Shown in pieces: positions 8,499-18,457 of a stretch of 64,000 bases of DNA. The first letter of the stretch is position 1; each line of letters begins with the position of its first letter. A program made the position numbers and the translations under genes. A model generated the notes under the pieces. The model searched no databases, was not told the origin of the DNA, and was given only the letters and a program-made list of their open reading frames with translations. Source of the DNA: a gamma proteobacterium symbiont of Ctena orbiculata. Its GTDB lineage: Bacteria > Pseudomonadota > Gammaproteobacteria > Chromatiales > Chromatiaceae. The stretch covers positions 103,072 through 167,071 of the forward strand of contig QBVD01000044.1 of NCBI GenBank assembly GCA_003058525.1, in the 5' to 3' direction.

Positions 8499-9218
8499 TC
8501 AGGATATTGGTGACCAGTTATAGGCTTCACTCACAGGCTTCAATTTGGAACTGCTCGGCTTGACGTCGATCTTGATGGTTGCGGGTTCAAAACCTGTCGG
8601 CAGATGCAGCTTGCCTTCCACATTCTGGTAGTAGCGAAAACGCATCTTATGACTGCTGAGTTTTTCATCCGACAACTCATCCAGCTTTAAAAGCTTGGCC
8701 TGACCATCCTGCAGTCCCATGATCGACAACTCGATCCTTCCCTTCACGACGCTACCACTGTTTATTACCTGGCTGACGGAAAATTTATAGACAAACTGCT
8801 GCGCCTCAAGTCCCGCCTCCAACTTGAAATTCTGCACTCTAAGCACTTGTTGTTTGGACGATGTGGAGACTATGCCGCGCAGAAAAGTCAGCTCCTCCTC
8901 CATCTTCAAGCGCTCATCCTGCAGCTTCTTGATCTGCTCACGAATCGCAAGCAATGCCTCTCGGTCCACTTCGGCAGCCTGCTTCACCATGGCCAATTGA
9001 CGCCTCAGTTCATTGCGTTCCTGCTCCAGGGTTTGCACATGATCCATGCCCGATTGCAGCCGGGCAAAGCCCTGGGCAAGACTGCTACCTCCCTGTTTGT
9101 AGGCCATCCAGGCCACCCCGCTCAGCAAGAGTAGCAGCAGGCATAATCGAATCCAGCGTGGCACGCCCTCGTTGGCGCCGACGATCTTGGGTACGCGATA
9201 TTTGTTGATGTCTACCAT
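8499..9218 (-). CDS. DUF6776-type membrane protein with coiled coil
   Basis: Function unknown. 239 residues: one membrane segment near residues 22-42 (WIRLCLLLLLLSGVAWMAYK), a coiled coil at about 60-115 (LEQERNELRRQLAMVKQAAE), and a C-terminal beta-rich domain. Topology suggests the bulk is periplasmic. It starts 4 bp after the argC stop and precedes the bactofilin gene. This three-gene order recurs in gammaproteobacteria, so a role with the bactofilin in the envelope is a fair inference. Confidence 0.8.
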   Translation of the reverse strand: MVDINKYRVPKIVGANEGVPRWIRLCLLLLLLSGVAWMAYKQGGSSLAQGFARLQSGMDHVQTLEQERNELRRQLAMVKQAAEVDREALLAIREQIKKLQDERLKMEEELTFLRGIVSTSSKQQVLRVQNFKLEAGLEAQQFVYKFSVSQVINSGSVVKGRIELSIMGLQDGQAKLLKLDELSDEKLSSHKMRFRYYQNVEGKLHLPTGFEPATIKIDVKPSSSKLKPVSEAYNWSPIS

Positions 9219-9222
9219 GAAC

Positions 9223-10254
9223 TCAAGGTAGCAGAGCGACCTGATTCAAACCACAATCTTCGTTCAGGTCAAACATCAGATTCATATTCTGCACCGCCTG
9301 TCCCGCAGCGCCCTTCACCAGATTGTCGATCACGGAACTGACCACCACCACATCGCCTTCCCGGGGGGAGTGCACCGCGATGCGACAGTGATTCGCACCT
9401 TTCACGCTGCGCGTCTCCGGATGGGAGCCTGGCGGCATTATGTCGACAAAGCAGTCCTGCCGATAACGCTTCTCGAACAGTGCCTGCAGATCAACCGAGC
9501 GATCAGTCAACCGGGCATAGAGGGTTGCCTCGATACCACGAATCATCGGCACCAGATGGGGCACGAAGGTCAATCCCACCGGCTCGTCAGTGACCCGGCT
9601 CAGGGTCTGTCGGATCTCCGGTTGATGACGATGACCGGGGATGGCATAGGCCTTGAAACTCTCACCCATCTCACCCATCAGCATGGCAACGTTTGCGGAT
9701 CTTCCGGCGCCGCTCACACCCGACTTCGTATCCGCTACCAGGAAGTCGCATGCCACAAGGCCATCTTCAATCAATGGAAGAAAACCGAGTGCAACGGCAG
9801 TAGGGTAACATCCCGGATTGGCCACCAACCGCGCCTCACGTATAGTCTGACGATTCAACTCCGGCAGACCGTAAACCGCCTCAGACAGCAGCTCCGGGCA
9901 GGCATGCTGCATCCCATACCACTGCTCCCACACAGCTTGATCGGCGATCCTGAAATCAGCGGCCAGGTCGATGACACGCACACCTCCCGCCAGTAATTCC
10001 GGAACCTGGGTCATGGCAACACCATTGGGTGTAGCGAAAAAGACCAGGTCACACTCACCAAATTGTGCCGCATCGGGCGCTACAAAAGAGAGATCCGTAA
10101 GGCCACGCAGATTCGGGAAGAGATCGGCAACCGTCCTCCCGGACTCCGCGCGCGAGGTTATTGCAACGAGTTCGCATGATGGATGGGCCACCAGCAACCG
10201 CAGCAACTCAACACCGGTATACCCGGTTCCACCGACAACACCAACCTTTATCAT
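9223..10254 (-). CDS. argC: N-acetyl-gamma-glutamyl-phosphate reductase
   Basis: Third step of arginine synthesis: NADPH-dependent reduction of N-acetylglutamyl phosphate to the semialdehyde. ATG 10254 ([21 protein letters not shown]) gives 343 residues; an in-frame TTG at 10260 is less likely. The NADP-binding motif GGTGYTG and the catalytic cysteine in [11 protein letters not shown] are clear. First gene of a minus-strand block with DUF6776 and bactofilin. The 269-bp gap to the divergent DUF4126 gene should carry its promoter; no ARG box was recognised. Confidence 0.96.
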   Translation of the reverse strand: MIKVGVVGGTGYTGVELLRLLVAHPSCELVAITSRAESGRTVADLFPNLRGLTDLSFVAPDAAQFGECDLVFFATPNGVAMTQVPELLAGGVRVIDLAADFRIADQAVWEQWYGMQHACPELLSEAVYGLPELNRQTIREARLVANPGCYPTAVALGFLPLIEDGLVACDFLVADTKSGVSGAGRSANVAMLMGEMGESFKAYAIPGHRHQPEIRQTLSRVTDEPVGLTFVPHLVPMIRGIEATLYARLTDRSVDLQALFEKRYRQDCFVDIMPPGSHPETRSVKGANHCRIAVHSPREGDVVVVSSVIDNLVKGAAGQAVQNMNLMFDLNEDCGLNQVALLP

Positions 10255-10523
10255 ATTCAAGGCAACCTGTTTTCTGCAGCCAATGAATATTTACATCACC
10301 TTAGGCCCAACAAGAGTGTGGCGCTCTGAGAAATATTCACAAACTGGATTAATGTTAAGACAGCTATCATAAGGCTTGGTTAATAAAAGAAAAAGTCAAC
10401 TGTCTCGAAAACCTAAACAATTGTGAACTCGGGGGCTTTTAGAGCGTGAAAAACAAACTTTGAGTGGAAATTCTATTCTATTGCCTCCACATTAGTACAA
10501 GGATACTCAGCAGGAAAGCCGTT

Positions 10524-11228
10524 ATGGAGACTATCGACACCCTTGCACTCACCCTAGGCGCGGGATGGGCCGCAGGCATCAATCTGTATGCCGCAGTCCT
10601 GGTTTTGGGCTATCTGGGTATGACCGGCCATGTGACACTGCCCCCCGGACTCGAGGTACTGAGCGATCCACTGGTAATGGGCATCGCCGGCATCATGTAT
10701 TTCATCGAGTTTTTTGCCGACAAAACGCCGGGGGTCGACAGTGGTTGGGATGCCTTGCATACCTTTGTGCGCATTCCGGCAGGCGCCCTGCTGGCAGCCG
10801 GCGCCGCCAGTGGTTTTGAGGTCAACCAGGCCGCCGAACTCGCCGCCGCACTGGTCGGTGGAACCATGGCAGCCGGGAGCCATTTCACCAAGGCCGGCAC
10901 CCGTCTGATGATCAATACCTCACCGGAACCGGTAACTAACTGGACAGCCTCCATCGCCGAGGACCTGGCGGTCATCGGCGGACTCTGGGCAGCACTGAAC
11001 TATCCGCTGGCGTTCATCATCCTCCTGGTGCTGTTCGTCGCCCTGGTGATCTGGCTGCTGCCGAAAATCTGGCGGGCCTTGAAATCCCTTTTTCGTCGTA
11101 TCGGCGCACTTTTCGCCAAAGAACCACCTGCAGCTGATTCCTCCGTAGAGAACCAGTCAGAACATCCCGACGTACTGAAGTCACTCTTTCATTCTGCAAA
11201 TACAGGCGATCGAGGTACAGAGAAATAG
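10524..11228 (+). CDS. DUF4126 membrane protein
   Basis: Function unknown. ATG 10524, behind AGGAAAG, gives 234 residues. Hydrophobic segments with many small residues occur at about 5-30, 48-68, 88-110 and 155-190, ending with a strong transmembrane stretch (AFIILLVLFVALVIWLLP) and a basic, then acidic, tail. The conserved opening GAGWAAGINLYAAVLVLGY and the segment FADKTPGVDSGWDALHTFVR are typical of DUF4126. A GTG further upstream (10464) is in frame, but the family begins at METIDTLAL. Not obviously tied to neighbouring genes. Confidence 0.82.
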   Translation: METIDTLALTLGAGWAAGINLYAAVLVLGYLGMTGHVTLPPGLEVLSDPLVMGIAGIMYFIEFFADKTPGVDSGWDALHTFVRIPAGALLAAGAASGFEVNQAAELAAALVGGTMAAGSHFTKAGTRLMINTSPEPVTNWTASIAEDLAVIGGLWAALNYPLAFIILLVLFVALVIWLLPKIWRALKSLFRRIGALFAKEPPAADSSVENQSEHPDVLKSLFHSANTGDRGTEK

Positions 11229-11254
11229 GCTTCTATGACACATCATTGTGATAC

Positions 11255-11282
11255 TTGATTCGCTCAAGTTTTGTTGTACAAT
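11255..11282 (+). promoter_or_regulatory. Promoter of yefM-yoeB
   Basis: TTGATT (11255-11260), a 16-bp spacer and TACAAT (11277-11282) form a sigma-70-like promoter. The -10 hexamer lies inside the TGTACA operator, so bound YefM-YoeB would block polymerase directly. Confidence 0.6.
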
Positions 11283-11293
11283 ATATTGTACAA
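11274..11293. promoter_or_regulatory. YefM-YoeB operator, two TGTACA motifs
   Basis: TTGTACAATATATTGTACAA is a perfect 20-bp palindrome made of two TTGTACAA units; the TGTACA cores start at 11275 and 11287, 12 bp apart. TGTACA pairs with 12-bp spacing are the known binding sites of E. coli YefM-YoeB. It lies 20 bp before the antitoxin start. Confidence 0.85.
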
Positions 11294-11312
11294 TATAAAA
11301 CTGGGATCACCA

Positions 11313-11567
11313 ATGGACGCCATCGCCTACAGTATCGCCCGTGCCAATTTAGCCAGCACCATGAACCAGGTTTGCGAGGACCATGCACCAGTCATCATCA
11401 CACGTAAGGGAGCGGGATCGGTGGTGATGATATCGCTGGATGATTATCAGGCCCTCGAAGAGACTGCCTACCTGTTACGCAGCCCTAAGAACGCCCGTCG
11501 TCTGCTTGAATCGATTGCTGAACTGGAAAGTGGCGGCGGTAGCGAACGCTCACTATCACAGGAATGA
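11313..11567 (+). CDS. yefM: Type II antitoxin YefM (Phd/YefM family)
   Basis: Neutralises YoeB and represses its own operon. ATG 11313 ([20 protein letters not shown]) gives 84 residues, the usual YefM length; an in-frame TTG at 11271 would fall inside the operator and is rejected. The N-terminal DNA-binding part contains [25 protein letters not shown] and [22 protein letters not shown], the classic family signature; the C-terminal tail is short and polar, as needed to wrap the toxin. Gap to yoeB is 22 bp. Confidence 0.95.
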   Translation: MDAIAYSIARANLASTMNQVCEDHAPVIITRKGAGSVVMISLDDYQALEETAYLLRSPKNARRLLESIAELESGGGSERSLSQE

Positions 11568-11589
11568 CGAATCTGACAGGGACGTCCGT

Positions 11590-11844
11590 ATGAAACTCAT
11601 CTTCTCCGAACACACCTGGGAGGGCTATCTCTATTGGCAGCGGGCAGACAAGAAAACTTTACGCCGTATCAATCAACTTATTCAAGCCATCCAAAGGGAA
11701 CCCTTTTCAGGGATCGGTAAACCTGAACCTCTCCGCCACGCTCTATCGGGCTACTGGTCGCGTCGTATCGATGATGAGCATAGAATCGTCTACAAAGTGA
11801 CTGATGATAGTCTTCTGATCGCTCAACTGAAATATCACTATTAA
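11590..11844 (+). CDS. yoeB: Type II toxin YoeB, ribosome-dependent mRNA interferase
   Basis: Cuts mRNA in the ribosomal A site when freed from YefM. ATG 11590 gives 84 residues, the same as E. coli YoeB, and the sequence follows it closely ([43 protein letters not shown]). Glu46, Arg65, His83 and Tyr84, the catalytic set in E. coli numbering, are all present, so it should be active. Located between a DUF4126 gene and prpF. Confidence 0.96.
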   Translation: MKLIFSEHTWEGYLYWQRADKKTLRRINQLIQAIQREPFSGIGKPEPLRHALSGYWSRRIDDEHRIVYKVTDDSLLIAQLKYHY

Positions 11845-12005
11845 GATTTTCCGATCTCTTTTCCGGTGCTAAAAATTCAAACAAACACTTTTTAAATCCT
11901 GCACACACTTCACCTATCTTATTGTATTTAAATAAAATAATCGAACGGGCTTCTACCGAAATGAAGTAAGTCCAGTGGTAATGCATATAGCAACAAGGGG
12001 CTGTC

Positions 12006-13184
12006 TTAAAGCACATCTCCCGGAATCCGCACCCAGCCTTCCATCAATATCCGCGCACTGCGGCTCATCACCACCTTCTCAACAATCCAGTTGCCGTTCT
12101 GTTCCCTGGCTGCGGCGCCTACCTTGAGGGTGCCGGAGGGGTGGCCGAAGGTGACCGCTTCCCGCTCGCCGCCACCGGCGGCCAGGTTGACCAGAGTGCC
12201 GGGGATGGCCGCCGCGGTGCCGATGGCGACAGCAGCTGTGCCCATCATGGCGTGGTGGAGTTTGCCCATGGAGAGGGCGCGTACGTTGAGGTCGATATCG
12301 CTCGCATTGATCGCCTTGCCGCTGGAGGCGGTGTAGTCCGCCGCCGGTGCGACGAAGGCCACCTTGGGGGTGTGCTGGCGGGCGACCGCCTCTTCCACCC
12401 TGTTGATCAGTCCCATTTTGATGGCACCATGGGTACGGATAGTCTCGAATCGCGCCAGGGCCGCCGGATCGCCATTGATCGCCTCCTGCAGCTCGATGCC
12501 GCTGTAACCGATCTCCTCGGCATTGAGAAAGATGGTGGGGATGCCTGCGTTGATCATTGTGGCCTGGAAGCCGCCAATACCGGGTACTTCCAGCTGGTCC
12601 ACCAGATTGCCGGTAGGGAACATGGCCTCTGAGGGGTCCACAGGGCTCATGAACTCGATCTTCACCTCCGCTGCCGGGAAGGTGACGCCATCGAGTTCAA
12701 AGTCGCCGGTCTCCTGCACCCGGCCGCCGGTGATGGGTACATGGGCGACGATAGTCTTCTCGATATTCTTCTGCCAGATGCGCACTACGGCGATGCCGTT
12801 TTCGGGGATGCGACCGGCATCCACCAGGCCACTGACAATGGCGAATGAGCCGACAGCGGCAGTGAGGTTACCGCAATTGCCGCTCCAGTCGACAAAGGCT
12901 TTGTCGATGGCGACCTGACCGAAGAGGTAGTCTACGTCATGATCGGGCTTATTACTCCTTGCCAGGATCACCGTCTTGCTGGTGCTGGAGGTGGCGCCAC
13001 CCATGCCGTCGGTGTGCTTACCGTAGGGGTCGGGACTGCCGATCACTCGCAGTAACAATTTGTCCCGGGCTTCACCCGGTGCCTGGGCGGGCTCGGGCAG
13101 GTCTTCCAGATTGAAAAAGACGCCTTTGCTGGTGCCACCTCGCATGTAGGTGGCGGGGATGCGGATCTGGGGTGCGTATGACAT
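12006..13184 (-). CDS. prpF: 2-methylaconitate cis-trans isomerase PrpF
   Basis: Isomerises the trans-type methylaconitate made by AcnD so that the methylcitrate cycle can proceed; AcnD and PrpF together replace PrpD. 392 residues with the family opening IRIPATYMRGGTSKGVFF and the motifs SPDPYGKHTDGMGGATSSTSK and DWSGNCGNLTAAVG. Last gene of the minus-strand prp set, 199 bp downstream of acnD across a repeat-filled gap. The 161 bp beyond its stop, up to yoeB, is AT-rich and shows nothing. Confidence 0.95.
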   Translation of the reverse strand: MSYAPQIRIPATYMRGGTSKGVFFNLEDLPEPAQAPGEARDKLLLRVIGSPDPYGKHTDGMGGATSSTSKTVILARSNKPDHDVDYLFGQVAIDKAFVDWSGNCGNLTAAVGSFAIVSGLVDAGRIPENGIAVVRIWQKNIEKTIVAHVPITGGRVQETGDFELDGVTFPAAEVKIEFMSPVDPSEAMFPTGNLVDQLEVPGIGGFQATMINAGIPTIFLNAEEIGYSGIELQEAINGDPAALARFETIRTHGAIKMGLINRVEEAVARQHTPKVAFVAPAADYTASSGKAINASDIDLNVRALSMGKLHHAMMGTAAVAIGTAAAIPGTLVNLAAGGGEREAVTFGHPSGTLKVGAAAREQNGNWIVEKVVMSRSARILMEGWVRIPGDVL

Positions 13185-13224
13185 ATGTTTATCGTCCTGT
13201 CGAAACGGTAATCGATATCGTTAA

Positions 13225-13318
13225 CCGCCAATGAATGCCAATCTCCGCGAATCTGCGTAAATTGATGACGGATTTAACGATGCCCAATCGCGATCATTTG
13301 CGGTGATTGACTGCATTC
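13225..13318. repeat. Degenerate palindromic intergenic repeat, CGCAAAT family
   Basis: Left arm begins CCGCCAATGAATGCCAATC at 13225; the right arm near 13290-13318 reads, on the other strand, GAATGCAGTCAATCACCGC. It looks like a worn copy of the elements at 17343-17438 and 44061-44311. Confidence 0.45.
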
Positions 13319-13344
13319 TCTTTAAGAGAGCCAGTGACAGATGA

Positions 13345-13371
13345 GTGGGCTGCCCCTTCGGCTTGGCCCAC
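13345..13371. repeat. Palindromic GTGGGC/GCCCAC hairpin behind acnD
   Basis: GTGGGC (13345-13350) pairs with GCCCAC (13366-13371) around a CCTTCGG loop, 13 bp past the acnD stop. The wording GGTGGGCCAAGCC resembles a palindromic repeat scattered in many gammaproteobacterial genomes. It could weaken transcription into prpF. Confidence 0.5.
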
Positions 13372-13383
13372 CCTACTTGTCAT

Positions 13384-15969
13384 TCAAGCGCTGGCGAGGA
13401 AGTCCTGGGCGAAGCGCTGCAATACGCCGCCTGCGCCGTAGACCGATACCTCTTCGGCAGTGTCCAGGCGGCAAGTAACCGGGATCTCGACCGTCTCGCC
13501 GTTGCGCCGGCGCATGACCACTGTCAGTTCAGTACGCGGTGTGGGTTCGCCGACAACATCGAAGGTCTCGGTACCGTCGATGGCATAAGTATGACGATTC
13601 TCGCCCCGCTTGAACTCCAGCGGCAGCACACCCATGCCCACCAGGTTGGTACGGTGGATACGCTCGAAGCCTTCGGCCAGGATCGCCTCGACGCCTGCCA
13701 GACGCACACCCTTGGCGGCCCAGTCGCGGGAAGAACCCTGACCGTAGTCGGCACCTGCGACGATGATCAGCGGTTGTTTGCGTTGCATGTAGGTCTCAAT
13801 CGCCTCCCACATGCGCATTGGCTCACCCTCCGGTTCCAGCCGGGCCAGGGAACCCTGTGTCACTTCGCCCTGGTCGTCCCGGCACATTTCGTTGAGCAGC
13901 TTGGGATTGGCGAAGGTGGCGCGTTGTGCGGTGAGGTGGTCGCCCCGGTGGGTGGCATAGGAGTTGAAGTCCTCCTCCGGCAGACCCATCTTGGCCAGAT
14001 ATTCACCCGCCGCGCTGCTCGGCAGGATGGCGTTGGAGGGCGAAAGATGATCGGTGGTAATGTTGTCGCCCAACACCGCCAAAGGACGCATACCGCTCAG
14101 GCTGCGCTCACCCGCCAGGGCACCCTCCCAGTAGGGAGGACGGCGTATGTAGGTACTTTGCTGCCGCCAATCATAGAGCGGGCTCTCCGCCTGCTCCCGG
14201 TCACCCAGGTCGAACATGGGCTGGTAGATCTGGATGAACTGCTCCGGCTTCACCGACTGGTTGACAATAGCGTCGATCTCCTCGTCACTGGGCCAGATGT
14301 CGTTGAGTGTGATCGGGCTGCCTTCCTTGTCGCGACCCAGGACGTCCTGCTCAATGTCGAAACGCACGGTGCCGGCAATGGCGTAGGCCACCACCAGCGG
14401 CGGCGAGGCGAGGAAGGCCTGCTTGGCGTAGGGGTGGATACGGCCGTCGAAGTTGCGGTTGCCGGAGAGCACCGCGGTGGCGTAAAGGTCCCGATCGATG
14501 ATCTCCTGCTGGATCTTCGGGTCGAGGGCGCCGCTCATGCCGTTGCATGTGGTGCAGGCGTAGGCGACGATCCCAAAGCCGAGTTTCTCCAGTTCCCGCA
14601 ACAGGCCCGCTTCTTCCAGATAGAGCTTGGCGACCTTGGAGCCCGGCGCGAAAGAGGACTTTACCCAGGGTTTGCGGGTGAGTCCCAGTTGATTGGCCTT
14701 GCGCGCCAGCAGGCCGGCGGCCACCACGTTGCGTGGGTTGGAGGTGTTGGTGCAGCTGGTAATGGCGGCGATGATCACCGCCCCGTCGGGCATCACACCA
14801 GGCTTCTCCTCCCAGGCACCGGCGATGCCACGCTCGGCCAGGGCGGAGGTGGGCAGGCGGCGGTGGGGATTGGAGGGTCCCGCCATGTTGCGCACCACGC
14901 TGGAGAGATCGAACTCCAGCAAGCGTTCGTAGTCGGCGGCTTCAAGGGCGTCAGCCCAGAGACCTGTGGTCTTTGCATAGTTCTCCACCAGGGTGACCTG
15001 CTCGGGCTCGCGACCTGTCAGCTTCAGGTAGTCGATGGTCTGCTGATCGATATAGAAGAGGCCCGCAGAGGCACCGAATTCCGGAGTCATGTTGGAGATA
15101 GTGGCTCGATCGCCGATGGTGAGGCCCTCTACCCCCTCGCCGAAGAATTCGAGATAGGCTGAAACCACCCGCTCCTGACGCAGGAACTCGGTCAGGGCAA
15201 GCACAATGTCGGTGGCGGTGATACCCGGCCGGCGCTGGCCGGTGAGATTGACGCCGACGATCTCGGGTAATCGCATCATTGAGGCACGGCCCAGCATCAC
15301 ATTCTCCGCCTCCAGACCGCCGACGCCGATGGCGATGACACCGAGGGCGTCCACATGGGGGGTATGACTGTCTGTGCCGACGCAGGTATCGGGAAAGGCC
15401 ACGCCGTCACGGGACTGGATCACCGGTGACATCTTCTCCAGGTTGATCTGATGCATGATGCCGTTACCGGCGGGGATCACGTCCACATTGTCGAAGGCAG
15501 TCTTGCACCACTCTATAAAGTGAAAGCGATCTTCGTTACGGCGATCCTCGATAGCCCGGTTCTTCTCGAAGGCATCCAGTTCGAAGCCGGCGTGCTCCAC
15601 CGCCAGTGAGTGGTCGACGATGAGCTGGGTCGGCACCACTGGATTGACCTTGGCAGGCTCACCCCCCTTGTCGGCAATGGCGTCTCGCAGGCCGGCCAGG
15701 TCGACCAGGGCAGTCTGCCCCAGGATGTCGTGGCAGACCACCCGTGCCGGATACCAGGGGAAGTCCAGATCGCGCTTGCGCTCGATGAGCTGCTTCAGGG
15801 CGTCTGTCAGCAGGTTCGACTCGCAGCGTCGCACCAACTGCTCCGCCAATACCCGTGAGGTGTAAGGTAGTCGGTCATAGGTGCCGGGCTGGATAGTCTC
15901 GACCGCCTCGCGGGTGTCGAAATAGTCCAGGTCGCTGCCCGGCAGGGGCTTTCTATAGTTTGTGTTCAT
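13384..15969 (-). CDS. acnD: Fe/S-dependent 2-methylisocitrate dehydratase AcnD
   Basis: Dehydrates 2-methylcitrate to methylaconitate with a 4Fe-4S cluster. 861 residues, typical for AcnD and shorter than AcnA. The opening MNTNYRKPLPGSDLDYFDTR is characteristic. Cluster ligands appear as SCTNTSNP and CTTCNG; FPDTCVGTDSHTPHVDALGV and YGQGSSRDWAAKG are aconitase signatures. Lies between prpC and prpF in the minus direction, with a 153-bp palindromic-repeat gap after prpC. A long frame on the opposite strand (13345-15162) is only a shadow of this gene. Confidence 0.96.
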   Translation of the reverse strand: MNTNYRKPLPGSDLDYFDTREAVETIQPGTYDRLPYTSRVLAEQLVRRCESNLLTDALKQLIERKRDLDFPWYPARVVCHDILGQTALVDLAGLRDAIADKGGEPAKVNPVVPTQLIVDHSLAVEHAGFELDAFEKNRAIEDRRNEDRFHFIEWCKTAFDNVDVIPAGNGIMHQINLEKMSPVIQSRDGVAFPDTCVGTDSHTPHVDALGVIAIGVGGLEAENVMLGRASMMRLPEIVGVNLTGQRRPGITATDIVLALTEFLRQERVVSAYLEFFGEGVEGLTIGDRATISNMTPEFGASAGLFYIDQQTIDYLKLTGREPEQVTLVENYAKTTGLWADALEAADYERLLEFDLSSVVRNMAGPSNPHRRLPTSALAERGIAGAWEEKPGVMPDGAVIIAAITSCTNTSNPRNVVAAGLLARKANQLGLTRKPWVKSSFAPGSKVAKLYLEEAGLLRELEKLGFGIVAYACTTCNGMSGALDPKIQQEIIDRDLYATAVLSGNRNFDGRIHPYAKQAFLASPPLVVAYAIAGTVRFDIEQDVLGRDKEGSPITLNDIWPSDEEIDAIVNQSVKPEQFIQIYQPMFDLGDREQAESPLYDWRQQSTYIRRPPYWEGALAGERSLSGMRPLAVLGDNITTDHLSPSNAILPSSAAGEYLAKMGLPEEDFNSYATHRGDHLTAQRATFANPKLLNEMCRDDQGEVTQGSLARLEPEGEPMRMWEAIETYMQRKQPLIIVAGADYGQGSSRDWAAKGVRLAGVEAILAEGFERIHRTNLVGMGVLPLEFKRGENRHTYAIDGTETFDVVGEPTPRTELTVVMRRRNGETVEIPVTCRLDTAEEVSVYGAGGVLQRFAQDFLASA

Positions 15970-16002
15970 TGAGTTCTCGTTCGATGCGATAGCAGGATAG
16001 TT

Positions 16003-16119
16003 TCGAGTTATGAGTTTTTAGTTTTGAGTTTCGGTGTGCGCTGCGCGCACGGTTTTAAAAAACCACGAGCGTAGCGAGTACCGACAACTCAAAAGTCATA
16101 ACTTAAAACTCAAAACTAA
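16003..16119. repeat. Imperfect palindromic repeat, GAGTTATGAG family, copy 1
   Basis: Arms GAGTTATGAGTTTTTAGTTT and, at 16086-16119, AACTCAAAAGTCATAACTT pair imperfectly. The centre holds GTGTGCGCTGCGCGCAC and GAGCGTAGCGAG. It fills the gap between prpC and acnD. A second copy is at 18365-18451. Confidence 0.75.
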
Positions 16120-16122
16120 TCC

Positions 16123-17277
16123 TCAGCCTCTTTCGATGATCGGCACCCAGGCCCGGTTCTCCGGTCCGGTGTAGTTGGCCGAGGGGCGGATGATCTTGCC
16201 GTCTTCACGTTGCTCGATCACATGGGCGCCCCAGCCGCTTATGCGGGAGATGACGAACAGAGGGGTGAACATATCAGTGGGCACACCCATCTGGTTGTAG
16301 GAAACGGCTGAGAACCAATCCAGGTTGGGGAACATCTTCTTGATCTCCCACATTACCGACTCCAGGCGGTCGGCGACGCTGAACATGGTCATGTTGCCCG
16401 CCTCCTCTGAGAGCTCCTTGGCAACCCTTTTGATCACATCGTTGCGGGGGTCACCCACAGTGTAGACCGGGTGGCCGAAGCCGATGACGATCTCTTTGCG
16501 TCCGACCCGCTCGCGGATATCAACCTCCGCCTCGTCTGCAGTGCGGTAACGGCTTTGGATACGGAAGGCTTCTTCGTTGGCGCCACCGTGCTTGGGGCCG
16601 CGCAGTGCACCGATAGCCGCGGTTATCGCCGAGTACATATCGGAATTCGTACCGGCCACCACGCGAGCGGTGAAGGTTGAGGCGTTAAACTCATGCTCGG
16701 CGTAAAGTACCAGCGAGGTGTGCATGGCGCGTACCCAGGACTCTTTCGGCTTCTCACCATGCAACAGGTGGAGGAAGTGACCGCCGATGGAATCGTCATC
16801 GGTCTCAACGTCAATACGCTTACCGTTGAACGCATAGTGATACCAGTAGAGCAGGGCCGACCCGGAGCTTGCCATCAAGCGGTCGACGATGTCCCGCGCC
16901 TCTGAGGCGGGGTGACTCTCCTTCTCCGGTACACAGCTCCCCATCACCGAGCAGGCGGTGCGCATCACATCCATCGGATGGGCGGAAGCGGGGATCGCCT
17001 CCATAGCCTGCTTCACCGCCTGGGGCAACCCGCGCATCGACTTAAGTTTGGTCTTGTAGGCGGTCAGTTCAGCGGAGGTTGGGAGTGCGCCATGAATCAA
17101 TAAGTAGGCGATCTCCTCGAACTCCGCCTTCTCTGCGAAATCGAGAATGTCGTAACCGCGGTAGTGCAGGTCATTACCGGTACGGCCTACGGTACAAATT
17201 GCGGTGTTACCGGCAGCGGTGCCTGAGAGGGCGACCGACTTTTTCGCCTTGGGAAGGATTTGATTGGGTTCACTCAT
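16123..17277 (-). CDS. prpC: 2-methylcitrate synthase
   Basis: Condenses propionyl-CoA with oxaloacetate to 2-methylcitrate. 384 residues, the size of PrpC and shorter than housekeeping citrate synthase. Catalytic residues can be read in [15 protein letters not shown] (His) and [16 protein letters not shown] (Asp); GGANEEAF and the C-terminal [14 protein letters not shown] are PrpC-like. It sits between prpB and acnD, which settles the choice of methylcitrate over citrate. The long gap to prpB carries a repeat (17343-17438). Confidence 0.96.
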   Translation of the reverse strand: MSEPNQILPKAKKSVALSGTAAGNTAICTVGRTGNDLHYRGYDILDFAEKAEFEEIAYLLIHGALPTSAELTAYKTKLKSMRGLPQAVKQAMEAIPASAHPMDVMRTACSVMGSCVPEKESHPASEARDIVDRLMASSGSALLYWYHYAFNGKRIDVETDDDSIGGHFLHLLHGEKPKESWVRAMHTSLVLYAEHEFNASTFTARVVAGTNSDMYSAITAAIGALRGPKHGGANEEAFRIQSRYRTADEAEVDIRERVGRKEIVIGFGHPVYTVGDPRNDVIKRVAKELSEEAGNMTMFSVADRLESVMWEIKKMFPNLDWFSAVSYNQMGVPTDMFTPLFVISRISGWGAHVIEQREDGKIIRPSANYTGPENRAWVPIIERG

Positions 17278-17342
17278 TGGGAAACCTCCTCTGATGCGAT
17301 TGATAATTGGATAGTGTTTTGCAAAACTAGTTTAAAGAGTGG

Positions 17343-17438
17343 CCGCAAATGGACGCTAATCACCGCGAATACGCACAAATGATATGATTGCTCATAAAAA
17401 TATTTGCTTTCATTTGCTGTAATTAGCTTTATTTGCGG
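17343..17438. repeat. Imperfect palindromic repeat, CGCAAAT family
   Basis: Left arm CCGCAAATGGACGCTAATCA from 17343 mirrors the right arm ending TTAGCTTTATTTGCGG at 17438; each arm is a chain of 9-10 bp units of the type CGCNAATNA. Located between prpB and prpC. Same family as 44061-44311. Confidence 0.75.
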
Positions 17439-17453
17439 CATGAATCATTTACG

Positions 17454-18344
17454 TTAAGCCGTATCCTCTGAGGCAAACAGCTGGTCCAGCTTCTGTTCGA
17501 AATCGTGATAGCCGAGATAGTCGTAAAGATCGGAACGACTCTGCATCAAGTCAACAACCCCTTGTTGCGTCCCCTCACCACGCAGGGATTGATAAACCTT
17601 CAGTGCAGCAGCATTTGCCGCGCGAAATGCACTCAGGGGATAGAGGGCGATACTCACACCTGCAGATGCCAATTGATCTGTTGTAAACAAGGGAGTAGCG
17701 CCAAATTCAGTGATGTTGGCCAATACCGGAACCTTAACCGCCGTTACGAATTCCCGATACTGATCGAGATCATTCATTGCCTCAGGGAAGATCATGTCCG
17801 CTCCGGCCTCGACACAGGCGCATGCTCTGTCAATGGCAGACTGCATACCTTCTACGGCTAGCGCATCGGTACGCGCCATGATTACAAAATCATCATCGAG
17901 CCTGGCATCCACCGCCGCCTTGATTCGGTCGACCATCTCATCCTGGGTGACAATCGCCTTGTTGGGACGATGACCGCAACGTTTTTGCTGCACCTGGTCT
18001 TCGATGTGCACGGCAGCTGCGCCGAACTTATTCATATTGCGTATGGTGCGTGCAATATTGAATGCCCCTCCCCATCCGGTATCTATATCAACCAATACAG
18101 GAAGATCGGTCACCTCCGTCATACGACGCAGATCAGTCAGGACATCCTCCATCGTTGTGATACCCAGGTCAGGGATACCACAGGAGCCCGCAGCAACACC
18201 ACCACCCGAAATATAGAGAGATTGATATCCCGAGGCCTCCGCCAGCCTGGCATGATAGGCGTTGATGGCGCCCACACACTGCAAGGGCTTCTCTTGTTCG
18301 ATGGCAGCGCGAAAACGTGCGCCTGGATTTTGCTGGTTGGTCAT
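17454..18344 (-). CDS. prpB: 2-methylisocitrate lyase
   Basis: Splits 2-methylisocitrate into pyruvate and succinate, the last step of the methylcitrate cycle. 296 residues. The active-site motif KRCGH falls at residues 121-125, so the catalytic Cys is residue 123 as in E. coli PrpB. Other marks are the metal-binding DIDTGWGG and VHIEDQ. First enzyme gene behind the GntR regulator, from which it is separated by 113 bp holding a palindromic repeat. Its succinate could feed SdhCAB. Confidence 0.97.
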   Translation of the reverse strand: MTNQQNPGARFRAAIEQEKPLQCVGAINAYHARLAEASGYQSLYISGGGVAAGSCGIPDLGITTMEDVLTDLRRMTEVTDLPVLVDIDTGWGGAFNIARTIRNMNKFGAAAVHIEDQVQQKRCGHRPNKAIVTQDEMVDRIKAAVDARLDDDFVIMARTDALAVEGMQSAIDRACACVEAGADMIFPEAMNDLDQYREFVTAVKVPVLANITEFGATPLFTTDQLASAGVSIALYPLSAFRAANAAALKVYQSLRGEGTQQGVVDLMQSRSDLYDYLGYHDFEQKLDQLFASEDTA

Positions 18345-18364
18345 TTCGTATCCTCAACATAAAA

Positions 18365-18451
18365 AGTTTTGAGTTATGAGTCTTTTGTTTTGAGTTGTGG
18401 TGTTCGCTACGCTCACTTTTTCTAACTCAAAACTCATAACTAAAAACTCAC
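18365..18451. repeat. Imperfect palindromic repeat, GAGTTATGAG family, copy 2
   Basis: Left arm AGTTTTGAGTTATGAGTC from 18365 pairs with AACTCAAAACTCATAACT near 18424-18441; the centre GTTCGCTACGCTCAC resembles the centre of the copy at 16003-16119. It fills the gap between the regulator gene and prpB. Confidence 0.75.
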
Positions 18452-18457
18452 ATCTGG

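Noticed and set aside
13345..15162. 605-codon open frame on the plus strand opposite acnD
   Set aside because: It mirrors acnD, a clear aconitase-family gene with cluster cysteines; the antisense product has no recognisable motif and is a composition effect.
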